NCBI RefSeq assembly: GCF_001570985.1
Contig: NZ_BCSS01000037.1
Span: forward strand, 1 to 35,043
Length of the DNA: 35,043 nucleotides
Origin: Janibacter limosus NBRC 16128
Lineage (GTDB): Bacteria; Actinomycetota; Actinomycetes; Actinomycetales; Dermatophilaceae
Direction of reading: 5' to 3'
The notes under the pieces were generated by a model. It made no database searches, had not been told where the DNA came from, and worked only from the letters and a program-made list of their open reading frames with translations. Position 1 is the first letter of the stretch. Each line of letters opens with the position of its first letter. Shown here one piece after another: positions 8,167 through 15,805 of this stretch. The position numbers and the translations under genes are program-made.

Positions 8167-8646
8167 TCAGGCGTGACGCGGGGTGTAGCGGCTGTGCCGC
8201 GCGGTGTAGCGGGCATTGGACCGACGGATGGCCACGGCAGCGCTGACGACCACGAGGGCGTAGATGCCGAGGGCGATCCACCCGGCGAGCCAGGTGGCGG
8301 CCGCACCGATGACGACGACCGAGACGAGGACGCAGGCCATCGCGACGAGGTTGCGGCGGATCGCGGCGACGGACTCGGGGGTCGCGTGTCGGCTGCGCAG
8401 GTTGTGACCGACCGGGGTGACGACGTGCTGGACGTCGTCCGCGGGCATCTCGACGGCAGTGATCTGGCTCTGGCCCGGGACCGCGGCCTCCTCGACGGCA
8501 TCGCGGTAGGCCAGACGAGGGATGACAGCGGTGTCCACCGTGTCGTCGTCGGTCGCGAGCATCGCCTCGAGGTCCTGCGCCTGGATGGCCCAGGTCGGCA
8601 GATCGGTCGGGGCAGTACGGGATGAAGTCATGCGCGCCGTGCTCAT
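8167..8646 (-). CDS. Small membrane protein of unknown function
   Basis: 159 residues from ATG 8646; ATG 8631 is the alternative and neither has a clear ribosome-binding site. The first about 95 residues are soluble and acidic, then two hydrophobic helices (about 97-118 and 121-140) form a hairpin and the protein ends in a short basic tail rich in Arg, His and Tyr. I do not recognise the family. The layout (cytoplasmic head, membrane hairpin, basic tail) resembles many actinobacterial DUF proteins. It follows, on the same strand, the gene ending at 8689 with a 42-base gap, and ends at the shared terminator. Confidence 0.7.
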   Translation of the reverse strand: MSTARMTSSRTAPTDLPTWAIQAQDLEAMLATDDDTVDTAVIPRLAYRDAVEEAAVPGQSQITAVEMPADDVQHVVTPVGHNLRSRHATPESVAAIRRNLVAMACVLVSVVVIGAAATWLAGWIALGIYALVVVSAAVAIRRSNARYTARHSRYTPRHA

Positions 8647-8688
8647 GAGCGTTATGATCCCGCGCCCTGATCAGGATCTGAGGGAGGT

Positions 8689-9483
8689 CTAGGCCTTCGG
8701 GCGTGTCTCCAGGCGCGCGATGAGCCGGGTCACATCCGTCACACGCGCCTCATGGGTGTTGACGAGGTCGCGAGCGGCCACGAGCTCGGCGCGTGCCTGC
8801 GACTCGGCACGTCTGGCGTCCTTCAGGTCGTGCTGCGCCTCGCGCAGCTCGTCGCGGGCCTCCTCCAGTTCCTGCTGGCGGGCAACCTCGGCCTCGTCGG
8901 CGACTGCGCTGTCGTCATCGGCCACGCCGCTGTCGTCATCGGGATCGCTCGGCGGGTCCTCGGGCAGGGGCGGCACCAGCCGAAGGGGGGTCGCCACGGC
9001 GTCGTCGAGCTCGACCTCGCCGAAGCCCGCGTACGACAACGGCCGCAGGAGGCTGCCGGACGCGAGGGCGCGCCCGCTCTGCTCGTCGGCCAGGGCGGCG
9101 ACCGCCGTCGCGTCGACGTCGTCCTGCGTGGCCGGGCCGTACTTGGTGCCCTGTGCTTCGGCACAGCGGCCGGCTGCGGCGATGAGGGCATCGATGATGG
9201 TCCGACGCTCAGGCCTGGCCTCGGCCAGTGCGGCCATGTCGCCCTGTGACTGGGCGGCGCGCATGCGGGCGCCGAGCCGGTTGAGGTCGGCGATGGCCCG
9301 CGGCTCGTCGCGGGCCACGCGGTTGAGCAGCCACGCGGCCACGGTCGGCTTGCGCAGAGCCTTGATCTCGGCGGCGAGGGCGGGGTCCTCCCCCTTCGCC
9401 TGCGTGACGAGGCGGGTGCGGGTCGCGACGAAGTCCGGCAGGGGCGCCGCGTAGAGCTCGTCCACGGCTGCCGAGAGGTCCAT
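8689..9483 (-). CDS. Conserved actinobacterial protein with C-terminal coiled coil
   Basis: 264 residues from ATG 9483, preceded by GAAGGTGG at a good distance. The N-terminal region has the conserved-looking phrase LPDFVATRTRLVTQAKG followed by LRKPTVAAWLLNRVAR, a helical segment typical of a family of uncharacterised actinobacterial proteins. The middle is rich in Asp and Pro (about 180-205), and from about 210 to 260 the sequence is highly charged with a heptad-like pattern (QQELEEARDELREAQHDL), which predicts a coiled coil. No catalytic motif or signal peptide is visible. It is divergent from the universal stress protein gene, with both promoters within 91 bases. Function unknown; a structural or partner-binding role is a guess. 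Confidence 0.75.
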   Translation of the reverse strand: MDLSAAVDELYAAPLPDFVATRTRLVTQAKGEDPALAAEIKALRKPTVAAWLLNRVARDEPRAIADLNRLGARMRAAQSQGDMAALAEARPERRTIIDALIAAAGRCAEAQGTKYGPATQDDVDATAVAALADEQSGRALASGSLLRPLSYAGFGEVELDDAVATPLRLVPPLPEDPPSDPDDDSGVADDDSAVADEAEVARQQELEEARDELREAQHDLKDARRAESQARAELVAARDLVNTHEARVTDVTRLIARLETRPKA

Positions 9484-9574
9484 CGGACCACCTTCCCACG
9501 GGCGGCCATTCGCTACACTCTGTAGTAGATGACGGTGGCCAGCCGTCGTCGACGAGACCGATGGAGTGATCGTC

Positions 9575-10018
9575 ATGGGCAACCAACCCGTCGTCGTCGG
9601 AGTGGACGGCTCCCCCGACTCGGTTCGCGCGCTGCGCTGGGCCCACCGCTACGCAGAGTTGGTCGATGCGCCTGTGCGCGTGGTGACCGCCTATGCGCCA
9701 CCGGCCAGCTACGGCGGCATCTACGCCATGGGGGCGCTCACCGATTCCGACAAGATCGCCGAGGATGCTCGACAGATGCTCACCAGGGCCGTGGACGAGG
9801 CCCTGGGTGATGGCGCGAGCGTCATGGCGCACATCGAGCACGGACACCCGTCAAAGGTGCTCGTCGAGGCATCGCACGACGCCCAGGCGCTCGTCATCGG
9901 CACCCGGGGCCACGGCGGCTTCGTCGGGATGGTGCTCGGCTCGGTCAGTCAGTACTGCGTCGCGCGCGCGACCTGCCCGGTCGTCGTCCTGCCGCACGAG
10001 CGGCCCGAGCAGCCCTAG
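9575..10018 (+). CDS. Universal stress protein, UspA family, ATP-binding type
   Basis: 147 residues from ATG 9575, which has GGAG 8 bases upstream; a GTG at 9566 lacks one. The single Usp domain begins with VVVGVDGSPDSVRALRWA (6-23) and has the ATP-binding pattern G-x2-G-x9-GS at 109-123, followed by the terminal strand CPVVVLP. Proteins with this pattern bind ATP and help survival under starvation, hypoxia or oxidative stress. Its TAG stop shares the palindrome CTAG with the stop of the convergent DinB-like gene, a 4-base overlap. A possible -10 (TACACT, 9514-9519) lies upstream, with no clear -35. Confidence 0.92.
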   Translation: MGNQPVVVGVDGSPDSVRALRWAHRYAELVDAPVRVVTAYAPPASYGGIYAMGALTDSDKIAEDARQMLTRAVDEALGDGASVMAHIEHGHPSKVLVEASHDAQALVIGTRGHGGFVGMVLGSVSQYCVARATCPVVVLPHERPEQP

Positions 10019-10596
10019 CGCGCCTCGGCGATGCGGGTGAGACGCGCGAGATGCTCGGCCCAGCGCTCCTGACCCCACTCCGGGAGGTTGTTGCCCTCGG
10101 ACCGCAGCCCGACCCGACCGTCGAGCTGCTCGCGCAGGATGTCGGCGTGCCCGGCGTGACGAGCCTCGTCGAGGGCCATGTGGATGATGATCTGGCCCAG
10201 CGTGACGCGGTTGCGCTCCGTCGGCCACCACGCGACCGTCCCGGGTGCGTCCAGCGGCAGCGCCTCGATCGTTGCGTCGGCGTGGTCGAAGCAGGCCCGG
10301 CTCCAGGCGAGCACGTCGGCCATCGACTCGGTCTCGGTGGCGAACATGTCCTCGTTGTCATCGGGGTCCACGCCCTCGACCGCCCACGGCAGGACGAGGT
10401 CGCTCGGCCGGTCGAAGGTCTCGCCGAAGTACCCCAGCTCGCACGCCGCCGCATGCTTGACCAGACCCAGCAGGTTGGTCCCGGTCGGTGTCCTCGGCAG
10501 CCGCGCCTCCCGCTCGCTCAGCCCGTCGAGCTTGAGCAGCAGCGCCGCCCGCTGCGCCTTGAGGTACCCGTGCAGGTGCTCCTTGAGGTCCGTCAT
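10015..10596 (-). CDS. DinB-like protein, DUF664 family
   Basis: 193 residues with the four-helix DinB/DUF664 pattern. Histidines placed like the metal-binding triad are visible: H48 (LVKHAAACELGYFGE), and H147 and H150 in the typical DEARHAGHADILRE. The family includes thiol-dependent transferases such as mycothiol-dependent enzymes, but most DUF664 members have no known reaction. It ends on the universal stress protein gene, the two stops overlapping at CTAG. A second DinB-like protein is encoded at 13375-13875, about 3 kb away, on the other strand; they are not close copies. Confidence 0.85.
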   Translation of the reverse strand: MTDLKEHLHGYLKAQRAALLLKLDGLSEREARLPRTPTGTNLLGLVKHAAACELGYFGETFDRPSDLVLPWAVEGVDPDDNEDMFATETESMADVLAWSRACFDHADATIEALPLDAPGTVAWWPTERNRVTLGQIIIHMALDEARHAGHADILREQLDGRVGLRSEGNNLPEWGQERWAEHLARLTRIAEAR

Positions 10597-10734
10597 GAGT
10601 CCACCCTGCCACCGGGGTGCGACAGGCGGCCGCTCCCCCTTCGTCTCCCCGCTCGCGTCCAGTGGCCAGCCGCCTCAGGGAGCGTGGGGGAGATGTCCAG
10701 CGTCTCCCAAGGTGGGAGGCCTACTGTCGCTCGG

Positions 10735-11439
10735 ATGGCACAGATCTCCCACCCCGGGCGTTGGCTGACGGGGCTCACCCTGCTCCTCGTGGCCGGCACG
10801 CTGGTCGCGGCGGGGCTGCAGGACGTGCGGGCCGAGCGTGCTGGTGCACCGGTCTTCGCCTTCCTCTTCTGGAACCTCTTCCTGGCGTGGGTCCCGTACG
10901 CGCTGGCGCTGGTCATGACCGGTCTGCACCGGGCGCGGGCGTCGGGCTGGGTGCTCGGGGCGCTCGGCGTCGTGTGGCTGGCCTTCCTGCCCAACGCGCC
11001 GTACATCCTCACCGACTTCATCCACCTGGGCGCGATCCCCGGTGCACCGCGCTGGTTCGACGCGCTGCTCATCGGGTCCTTCGCCGGGACCGGGTTGCTG
11101 CTCGGGCTGGCCTCCCTCCTCCTCGTGCACCACGTCGTGGAGGCGCGCGTGGGCCAGGTCGCCGGCTGGGTGCTCGCGATCGGCTCGTTGGCCCTGTCCT
11201 CGATCGGGATCTACCTGGGGCGCTTCCCGCGCTTCAACTCCTGGGACATCCTCACCAACCCGCAGGGGCTGCTCGAGGTCATCGCCTATCGGCTCGCTGA
11301 CCCCTTGGGCAACCCCTTCCTCCTGCAGTTCGGCGCGATCATGACGGGCGGGCTGGTCCTGTCCTATCTCGCGACGTGGGGCCTCGGTCGGGCCCTCGCG
11401 GGCGGTCGTCGGACCGGGGTGGCACAGTACGGCGGGTGA
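10735..11439 (+). CDS. DUF1361 integral membrane protein
   Basis: 234 residues from ATG 10735. This start is chosen because TACTGT at 10722-10727 lies exactly 7 bases before it, as expected for a leaderless transcript; ATG 10693 is the alternative but has a purine run directly against it. The protein has about six or seven membrane helices and the DUF1361 hallmark phrases: FLFWNLFLAWVPYALAL, LAFLPNAPYILTDFIHL and YLGRFPRFNSWDI. The function of the family is unknown; the conserved polar residues in the loops suggest a transport or lipid-related role, but that is a guess. The stop overlaps the next gene (GTGA), so the MFS transporter is co-expressed. Confidence 0.88.
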   Translation: MAQISHPGRWLTGLTLLLVAGTLVAAGLQDVRAERAGAPVFAFLFWNLFLAWVPYALALVMTGLHRARASGWVLGALGVVWLAFLPNAPYILTDFIHLGAIPGAPRWFDALLIGSFAGTGLLLGLASLLLVHHVVEARVGQVAGWVLAIGSLALSSIGIYLGRFPRFNSWDILTNPQGLLEVIAYRLADPLGNPFLLQFGAIMTGGLVLSYLATWGLGRALAGGRRTGVAQYGG

Positions 11440-12641
11440 GTACCCCGGCCATCCCGAAGCAGGAGCGGCCACCGATCCCGACCGAGATCAAGGTCCTCGT
11501 CGCGGCGGCCTTCGTCATCGCGATCGGGTTCGGGCTGATCTCCCCGGTCCTGCCGCAGTTCGCGCAGAGCTTCGACGTCGGCGTGACCGCCGCGTCGGTC
11601 ATCGTCTCGGCCTTCGCCTTCTTCCGCCTGCTCTTCGCCCCCGCGGGAGGCTCGCTCGTCACCCGTCTGGGTGAGCGTCCGGTCTACCTCATCGGCCTGG
11701 TCATCGTCGCGCTGTCGACAGGCGCCTCGGCCTTCGCCCAGAGTTACTGGCAGCTGCTGATCTTCCGCTCCCTCGGCGGCATCGGATCGACGATGTTCAC
11801 CGTCTCGGCCATGGCCCTGCTCGTGCGACTGGCCCCACCGCTGATCCGCGGCCGCGTGTCCTCGATGTACGGCAGTGCCTTCCTCATCGGTGGCGTCATC
11901 GGCCCGGTCATCGGTGGTGCGCTCGGCGAGCTCGGGATGCGCGTCCCCTTCGTCGTCTACGGCGTCGCCCTGCTCATCGCGGCGGGACTGGTCGGTCTGA
12001 TGCTGCGGGGGACCCCCCTTCGCCACATCCCGGTCGACGGTGCGCTGCCGCCGATGACCGTCAAGGAGGCCCTGCAGGACAGCGCCTACCGCTCGGCGAT
12101 GGTCTCCGCCTTTGCCAACGGGTGGACCAACTTCGGGGTGCGGGTGGCGATTCTGCCGCTCTTCGCCGTCGCGATCGTGGGGGAGACCTGGGCCGCGGGC
12201 GTCGCGCTCGCCGTGGGTGCCGCGACGACCGCTCTGACCCTCCAGTACTCCGGGCGGCTGGCCGACACCGTCGGTCGCCGCCGCCCGATCATCATCGGCC
12301 TGGCCCTCAGTGCCGTCTCGATGGGGACCATGGGGCTGGCTGGCGGCCTGGTGACGATCCTTGTGCTGACGGCGGTCCTCGGGGTGGGCTCCGGCCTGCT
12401 CAACCCGTCCCAGCAGGCGACCGTCGCCGATGTCGTGGGCAACGGCCGCTCCGGCGGCAAGGTGCTCGCGGCCTTCCAGATGTGTCAGGACGCCGGCGGC
12501 ATCGGTGGCCCCGTCCTCGTCGGGTTCGTCGCGGACCAGGCGGGCTGGGAGTGGGCCTTCGCCCTCAGCGGGCTGATCTCCGCGCTCGCGATCATCCCGT
12601 GGCTGCGCTCCCGGGAGACGCTGGTGGTCCACCCGGGATGA
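11436..12641 (+). CDS. MFS transporter, probable drug efflux type
   Basis: 401 residues from GTG 11436, overlapping the DUF1361 stop by 4 bases. Twelve membrane helices are apparent. The loop between helices 2 and 3 reads GGSLVTRLGERP and the equivalent loop of the second half reads GRLADTVGRRRP, both versions of MFS motif A. The sequence GGVIGPVIGGALGELG near helix 5 resembles motif C of proton-driven antiporters, which supports drug or metabolite efflux. The substrate cannot be read from sequence. The genes after it (FrnE-like and DinB-like) follow with overlaps or short gaps, so the four genes from 10735 to 13875 may form one operon. Confidence 0.92.
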   Translation: MSTPAIPKQERPPIPTEIKVLVAAAFVIAIGFGLISPVLPQFAQSFDVGVTAASVIVSAFAFFRLLFAPAGGSLVTRLGERPVYLIGLVIVALSTGASAFAQSYWQLLIFRSLGGIGSTMFTVSAMALLVRLAPPLIRGRVSSMYGSAFLIGGVIGPVIGGALGELGMRVPFVVYGVALLIAAGLVGLMLRGTPLRHIPVDGALPPMTVKEALQDSAYRSAMVSAFANGWTNFGVRVAILPLFAVAIVGETWAAGVALAVGAATTALTLQYSGRLADTVGRRRPIIIGLALSAVSMGTMGLAGGLVTILVLTAVLGVGSGLLNPSQQATVADVVGNGRSGGKVLAAFQMCQDAGGIGGPVLVGFVADQAGWEWAFALSGLISALAIIPWLRSRETLVVHPG

Positions 12642-12670
12642 TCCCGGAGGGCTCGCGCGTTGGCCCCGGT

Positions 12671-13375
12671 ATGAAGATCGACATCTGGTCCGACATCGCC
12701 TGCCCGTGGTGCTACATCGGCAAGCGCCGCCTCGAAACCGCGCTGGCCGACCACCCGCACCGCGATGCGATCGAGGTCACCTGGCACAGCTACCAGCTCG
12801 ACCCGACGCTGCCGGAGCACTACGACGGCACCGAGATCGAGTACCTCGCGACCCGCAAGGGGATGCCGCAGGAGCAGGTGCGCCAGATGTTTGGTCACGT
12901 CACCGAGCAGGCTGCTGGCGAAGGCCTCGCCTACGACTTCGACTCCTTGGTCGTCGCCAACTCCGCCCGGGCGCACGAGCTGCTCCACCTCGCCAAGGAG
13001 CGCGGCCTGGCGGACGCGGTCAAGGAAGCTCTGCTGTCCGGCCACTTCGAGCACGGCATGGACATCGGTGACGTCGACCAGCTGGTGCGGGTGGGCATCG
13101 ACGCCGGCCTGGACGAAGGGGAGATCCGCGCGGCCCTCGCAGACGGCCGGTACAAGGCCGCGGTCGCGTCCGACATCGACATGGCCCGGCAGATCGGGGT
13201 GACGGGTGTCCCCTTCGTCGTCGTGGACATGAAGTACGCCGTCTCCGGGGCCCAGCCGCCGGAGGTCTTCCGCGAGGTCCTCGACAAGGCACTGGCCGAG
13301 CAGGCGCCCGCGATCCAGGTCGTCGACGGCGCGCAGGACGCGGACGCGTGCGGCCCTGACGGCTGCGCGATCTGA
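12671..13375 (+). CDS. DsbA family oxidoreductase, FrnE-like
   Basis: 234 residues from ATG 12671; ATG 12638, which overlaps the MFS stop, would add 11 residues and cannot be excluded. The thioredoxin-fold active site is C11-P-W-C14 in the phrase WSDIACPWCYIGKRRLE, the hallmark of FrnE/DsbA-like proteins related to 2-hydroxychromene-2-carboxylate isomerase. The helical insert (LAKERGLADAVKEALLSGHFEHGMDIGD) and the cis-proline loop TGVPFVVVD are present. The C-terminus holds a second cysteine pair (CGPDGC), seen in several actinobacterial FrnE proteins. No signal peptide is present, so it acts in the cytosol, likely in thiol redox or stress tolerance. Its stop overlaps the next start (TGATGA). 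Confidence 0.92.
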   Translation: MKIDIWSDIACPWCYIGKRRLETALADHPHRDAIEVTWHSYQLDPTLPEHYDGTEIEYLATRKGMPQEQVRQMFGHVTEQAAGEGLAYDFDSLVVANSARAHELLHLAKERGLADAVKEALLSGHFEHGMDIGDVDQLVRVGIDAGLDEGEIRAALADGRYKAAVASDIDMARQIGVTGVPFVVVDMKYAVSGAQPPEVFREVLDKALAEQAPAIQVVDGAQDADACGPDGCAI

Positions 13376-13875
13376 TGACTCCGTCACAGCTGCTCATCGA
13401 CTCCTTCGAGCGGGTGCGCGAGGGCGCGCTCGCCGCCATCGACGGGCTGAGCGAGGAGCAGCTCGCGCACCGGATCGCCCCGGACGCCAACTCCATCGCT
13501 TGGCTGGTCTGGCACGCCTACCGCGTGCAGGACGAGCACCTGGCAGATGCCGCAGGACTCCAGCAGGTCTGGGCCGCACGAGGGTTCATCGAGTTCTTCG
13601 ACCTCGACATCGACGAGGACGACACCGGCTACGGGCACACCTCCGCGCAGGTGGGCAAGGTCCGGGCCACTGCCGACCTGCTCGCCCGCTATGTCGAGGC
13701 GGTCCACAAGCAGACCCTTGCGTGGGTCGGGGGGCTGACCGCAGAGCACCTCGACCGCGTCGTCGACACCTCGTGGGACCCGCCCGTCACCCTCGGCGTG
13801 CGGCTGGTGAGCGTCGTCAACGACGACACCCAGCACATCGGCCAAGCCGCGTACCTGCGGGGCCTGCTCGACTGA
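13375..13875 (+). CDS. DinB-like protein (mycothiol-dependent enzyme superfamily)
   Basis: 166 residues from ATG 13375, sharing one base with the upstream stop. The sequence has the DinB-fold landmarks SIAWLVWHAYRVQDEHL (H47, H55) and NDDTQHIGQAAYLRGLL (H154), which place three histidines as a metal site. This pattern is typical of actinobacterial DUF664/mycothiol-transferase-like proteins. The substrate is unknown. Being translationally coupled to a FrnE-type thiol oxidoreductase, it may act in mycothiol chemistry (inference). It is followed by a 93-bp imperfect palindrome and then the convergent Nudix gene. Confidence 0.85.
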   Translation: MTPSQLLIDSFERVREGALAAIDGLSEEQLAHRIAPDANSIAWLVWHAYRVQDEHLADAAGLQQVWAARGFIEFFDLDIDEDDTGYGHTSAQVGKVRATADLLARYVEAVHKQTLAWVGGLTAEHLDRVVDTSWDPPVTLGVRLVSVVNDDTQHIGQAAYLRGLLD

Positions 13876-13900
13876 CGGCCTTCCAGGCCCGCCTGCCCCG

Positions 13901-13993
13901 GATGGTTGTGCGTTGAAGTGGTGGCCCTGCGTGCCGGGGATGCCCATATGAGGACGTCGGCTCTCAGAACTACCGGTTCAACACACAACCATC
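13901..13993. repeat. 93-bp imperfect palindrome between convergent genes
   Basis: The outer arms 13901-13917 and 13977-13993 are 17-bp inverted repeats with one mismatch (GATGGTTGTG then C or T then GTTGAA). Similarity between the two strands continues inward through GGT, CTG and GCCG blocks to a centre at CATATG (13945-13950). It lies between two convergent genes. It could be a terminator, a REP/MITE-type dispersed repeat or a structured RNA; a single window cannot decide. Confidence 0.65.
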
Positions 13994-14019
13994 TCGGCGT
14001 CGCAGCAGCACAGGCCTGC

Positions 14020-14688
14020 TCAGCGCGTGATCGGCGGGGTGAGCTGCTCGGTCGGCCCGCGCCGGTAGAGCTTGGCCGGCCGCCCCGGCTCGGCGCTCGA
14101 GCTCGACCCGGTCTCCTCGAGGAAGCCAGGCGTCTTGGTCACCTTGCGGTGGAAGTTACGAGGGTCCAGCCGCTCGCCCCACACCGCCTCGTAGACCTCG
14201 CGCAGCTGGCTCACGGTGAACTCCGGCGGGCAGAAGGCCGCTCCCAGCGAGCTGTACTCGAGCTTGGCCCGGGCCCGCTCGACCCCGTCCCGCAGGATCT
14301 CGTCGTGGTCGAAGGCCAACCCCGTCCCCAGGGCCGCAGCCACCGGCCACCACCGCGCCTCGGCCGCGTCCGTGCCGGCCGCCGGCGTCGGTGCATCCGG
14401 GGTCAGCGCGAGATGTGCGACCGTCACCGTCCGCCCGCGCGGGTCGCGATCGGGCGCGCCGTAGGTCGCCAGCTGCTCGAGGTGGATGTCGGTCAGCCCG
14501 GTCTCCTCGCGCAGCTCCCGGTCGGCCGCAGCGCGCAGGTCCTCGTCAGGCAGGACGTAGCCACCTGGCAGGGCCCACTCACCGACGAAGGGGGGAACAC
14601 CCCTTCGGACGAGGAGGACGCAGAGTTCGCCGGAGCGGACCGTGAGGATCGCCAGGTCGACGGTGACGGACACGGGTGGTGCGGACAT
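14020..14688 (-). CDS. Nudix-domain transcriptional regulator, NrtR-like
   Basis: 222 residues from ATG 14688, the first start after an in-frame TAG. An N-terminal Nudix domain has an intact Nudix box: G43, E49, R57-E58-L59, E61-E62, G64-L65. From about residue 150 comes the winged-helix part typical of NrtR (FTVSQLREVYEAVWGERLDP, NFHRKV, GRPAKLYRRG). NrtR proteins sense ADP-ribose or related nucleotides and repress NAD-metabolism genes; many keep the Nudix box. It is divergent from an operon with an SPFH protein and an NAD-kinase-like protein, and two palindromic operators lie in the shared promoter. Autoregulation and control of that operon are therefore likely (inference). Catalytic activity on a nucleotide is also possible. 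Confidence 0.87.
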   Translation of the reverse strand: MSAPPVSVTVDLAILTVRSGELCVLLVRRGVPPFVGEWALPGGYVLPDEDLRAAADRELREETGLTDIHLEQLATYGAPDRDPRGRTVTVAHLALTPDAPTPAAGTDAAEARWWPVAAALGTGLAFDHDEILRDGVERARAKLEYSSLGAAFCPPEFTVSQLREVYEAVWGERLDPRNFHRKVTKTPGFLEETGSSSSAEPGRPAKLYRRGPTEQLTPPITR

Positions 14689-14711
14689 GGGAACAGCCTA
14701 ACCCTCCTTAT

Positions 14712-14724
14712 CGTCAAGTTGACG
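14712..14724. promoter_or_regulatory. Operator 1 of the Nudix/SPFH divergent promoter
   Basis: CGTCAAGTTGACG is a perfect 13-base palindrome around a central G, preceded by TTAT. Its right half supplies TTGACG (14719-14724), a consensus-like -35 for the SPFH operon. It is nearly identical to the site at 14746-14758, centre to centre 34 bases apart. Confidence 0.7.
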
Positions 14725-14748
14725 TTTAAGTCTCGACGGAGTTATCGT
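14719..14748 (+). promoter_or_regulatory. Promoter of the SPFH-NAD-kinase-like operon
   Basis: A -35 TTGACG (14719-14724) and a -10 TATCGT (14743-14748) are 18 bases apart. Both hexamers lie within or at the edge of the palindromic operators, the usual arrangement for repression. The start of transcription would be near 14755. Confidence 0.6.
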
Positions 14749-14758
14749 CAACATGACG
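14746..14758. promoter_or_regulatory. Operator 2 of the Nudix/SPFH divergent promoter
   Basis: CGTCAACATGACG is a palindrome CGTCA-N3-TGACG preceded by TTAT, as operator 1 is. On the minus strand it supplies TTGACG as a possible -35 for the Nudix gene. The match between the two sites makes a shared DNA-binding regulator likely. Confidence 0.7.
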
Positions 14759-14779
14759 CAAACAACCCAAGGAGGCGTC

Positions 14780-15802
14780 ATGGCAACCATCACCAGCTAT
14801 CCCTTCATCACCCACCTGCGGACCCCGGCCACGAGCTATGTCCAGCACCTCGCGCACGGCACCCTCAAGCACGAGGGGGTCGGCTCGTCCTTCTGGTTCC
14901 GCCGGCTGCCCGCCGTGCTCAGCGAGGTGCCCGTCGACGACCGCGAGCAGGCCGTCCTGGTCAAGGTGCGCGCGAGCGACCTGCAGGAGGTCAACGTGCC
15001 GGGCGTCGTCACCTACCGCATCGCCCAGCCGGCGACCGCCGCAGCCCGCGTGGACTTCGGCATCGACGCGAAGGATGGCGCCTGGCTCGGCCGTCCCCTC
15101 GACGTCATCGGTGCCACCGTCCACGGAGCGGCCGCCGACGCGATCACCGCCGGGCTGACCGGCCGGCCCCTGGCGCAGATCCTCATGAGCGACCCGGCGG
15201 ACCTGGCGGGACGGGTCATCCAGCGGCTCACCGCCGACCCGCGGCTGGCCGACCTCGGCATCGCCGTCGTCGCTGTCCGCTTCGACGTGCTGCGCGCCGA
15301 CCCGGACGTGGAGCGGGCTCTGCAGCTGCCCTCGCGGGAGCAGATCCAGCAGGAGGCGGACAAGGCGACCTTCGAGCGCCGGGCCGTCGCCGTCGAGCGC
15401 GAGGCCGCGATCGGGGAGAACGAGCTGACCAACCAGATCGACCTGGCCCGCCGCGAGGAGGAGCTCATCGCCCAGCGCGGTGCCAACCGGGTGCGCGAGG
15501 CGCAGGACAGCGCCGCCGCAGACCGGGTCACCGTGACGGCCGAAGGAGAGCGCACCGTCTCGCTCGCCCGGGCCAGCGCAGAGGCGACCGAGGCCATGGG
15601 TGCCGCGGAGGCGGAGGCCGAGCGGGCCCGTCTGACTGCCCAGTCGGAGGTCTCGCCGCAGGTGATCATGGCCTTGGCGCTGCGCGAGCTGGCGGGCAAC
15701 CTGCCCGACATCGACCAGCTGGTCCTGACGCCCGATGTCGTGAGCAGCGTGCTGGGTCGCCTGGCCGTCGGCCAGGCTCCGGCCGAGACGCAGGAGGTCT
15801 GA
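14780..15802 (+). CDS. SPFH (stomatin/flotillin-like) domain protein
   Basis: 340 residues from ATG 14780, which has AAGGAGG 4 bases upstream; ATG 14753 lies inside operator 2 and would precede the ribosome-binding site. Residues about 10-180 form an SPFH/band-7 domain (VPVDDREQAVLVKVRASDLQ; ADLGIAVVAVRFDVLRADPDVERALQ). From about 190 to 300 the sequence is rich in Ala, Glu and Arg in long helices (ERRAVAVEREAAIGENELTN), the coiled coil typical of flotillins. No membrane anchor is visible at the N-terminus, unlike stomatins, so it is probably a soluble or peripheral oligomer. SPFH proteins form rings or cages and scaffold membrane enzymes. The NAD-kinase-like gene follows after 3 bases and is likely its partner. 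Confidence 0.88.
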   Translation: MATITSYPFITHLRTPATSYVQHLAHGTLKHEGVGSSFWFRRLPAVLSEVPVDDREQAVLVKVRASDLQEVNVPGVVTYRIAQPATAAARVDFGIDAKDGAWLGRPLDVIGATVHGAAADAITAGLTGRPLAQILMSDPADLAGRVIQRLTADPRLADLGIAVVAVRFDVLRADPDVERALQLPSREQIQQEADKATFERRAVAVEREAAIGENELTNQIDLARREEELIAQRGANRVREAQDSAAADRVTVTAEGERTVSLARASAEATEAMGAAEAEAERARLTAQSEVSPQVIMALALRELAGNLPDIDQLVLTPDVVSSVLGRLAVGQAPAETQEV

Positions 15803-15805
15803 GCG

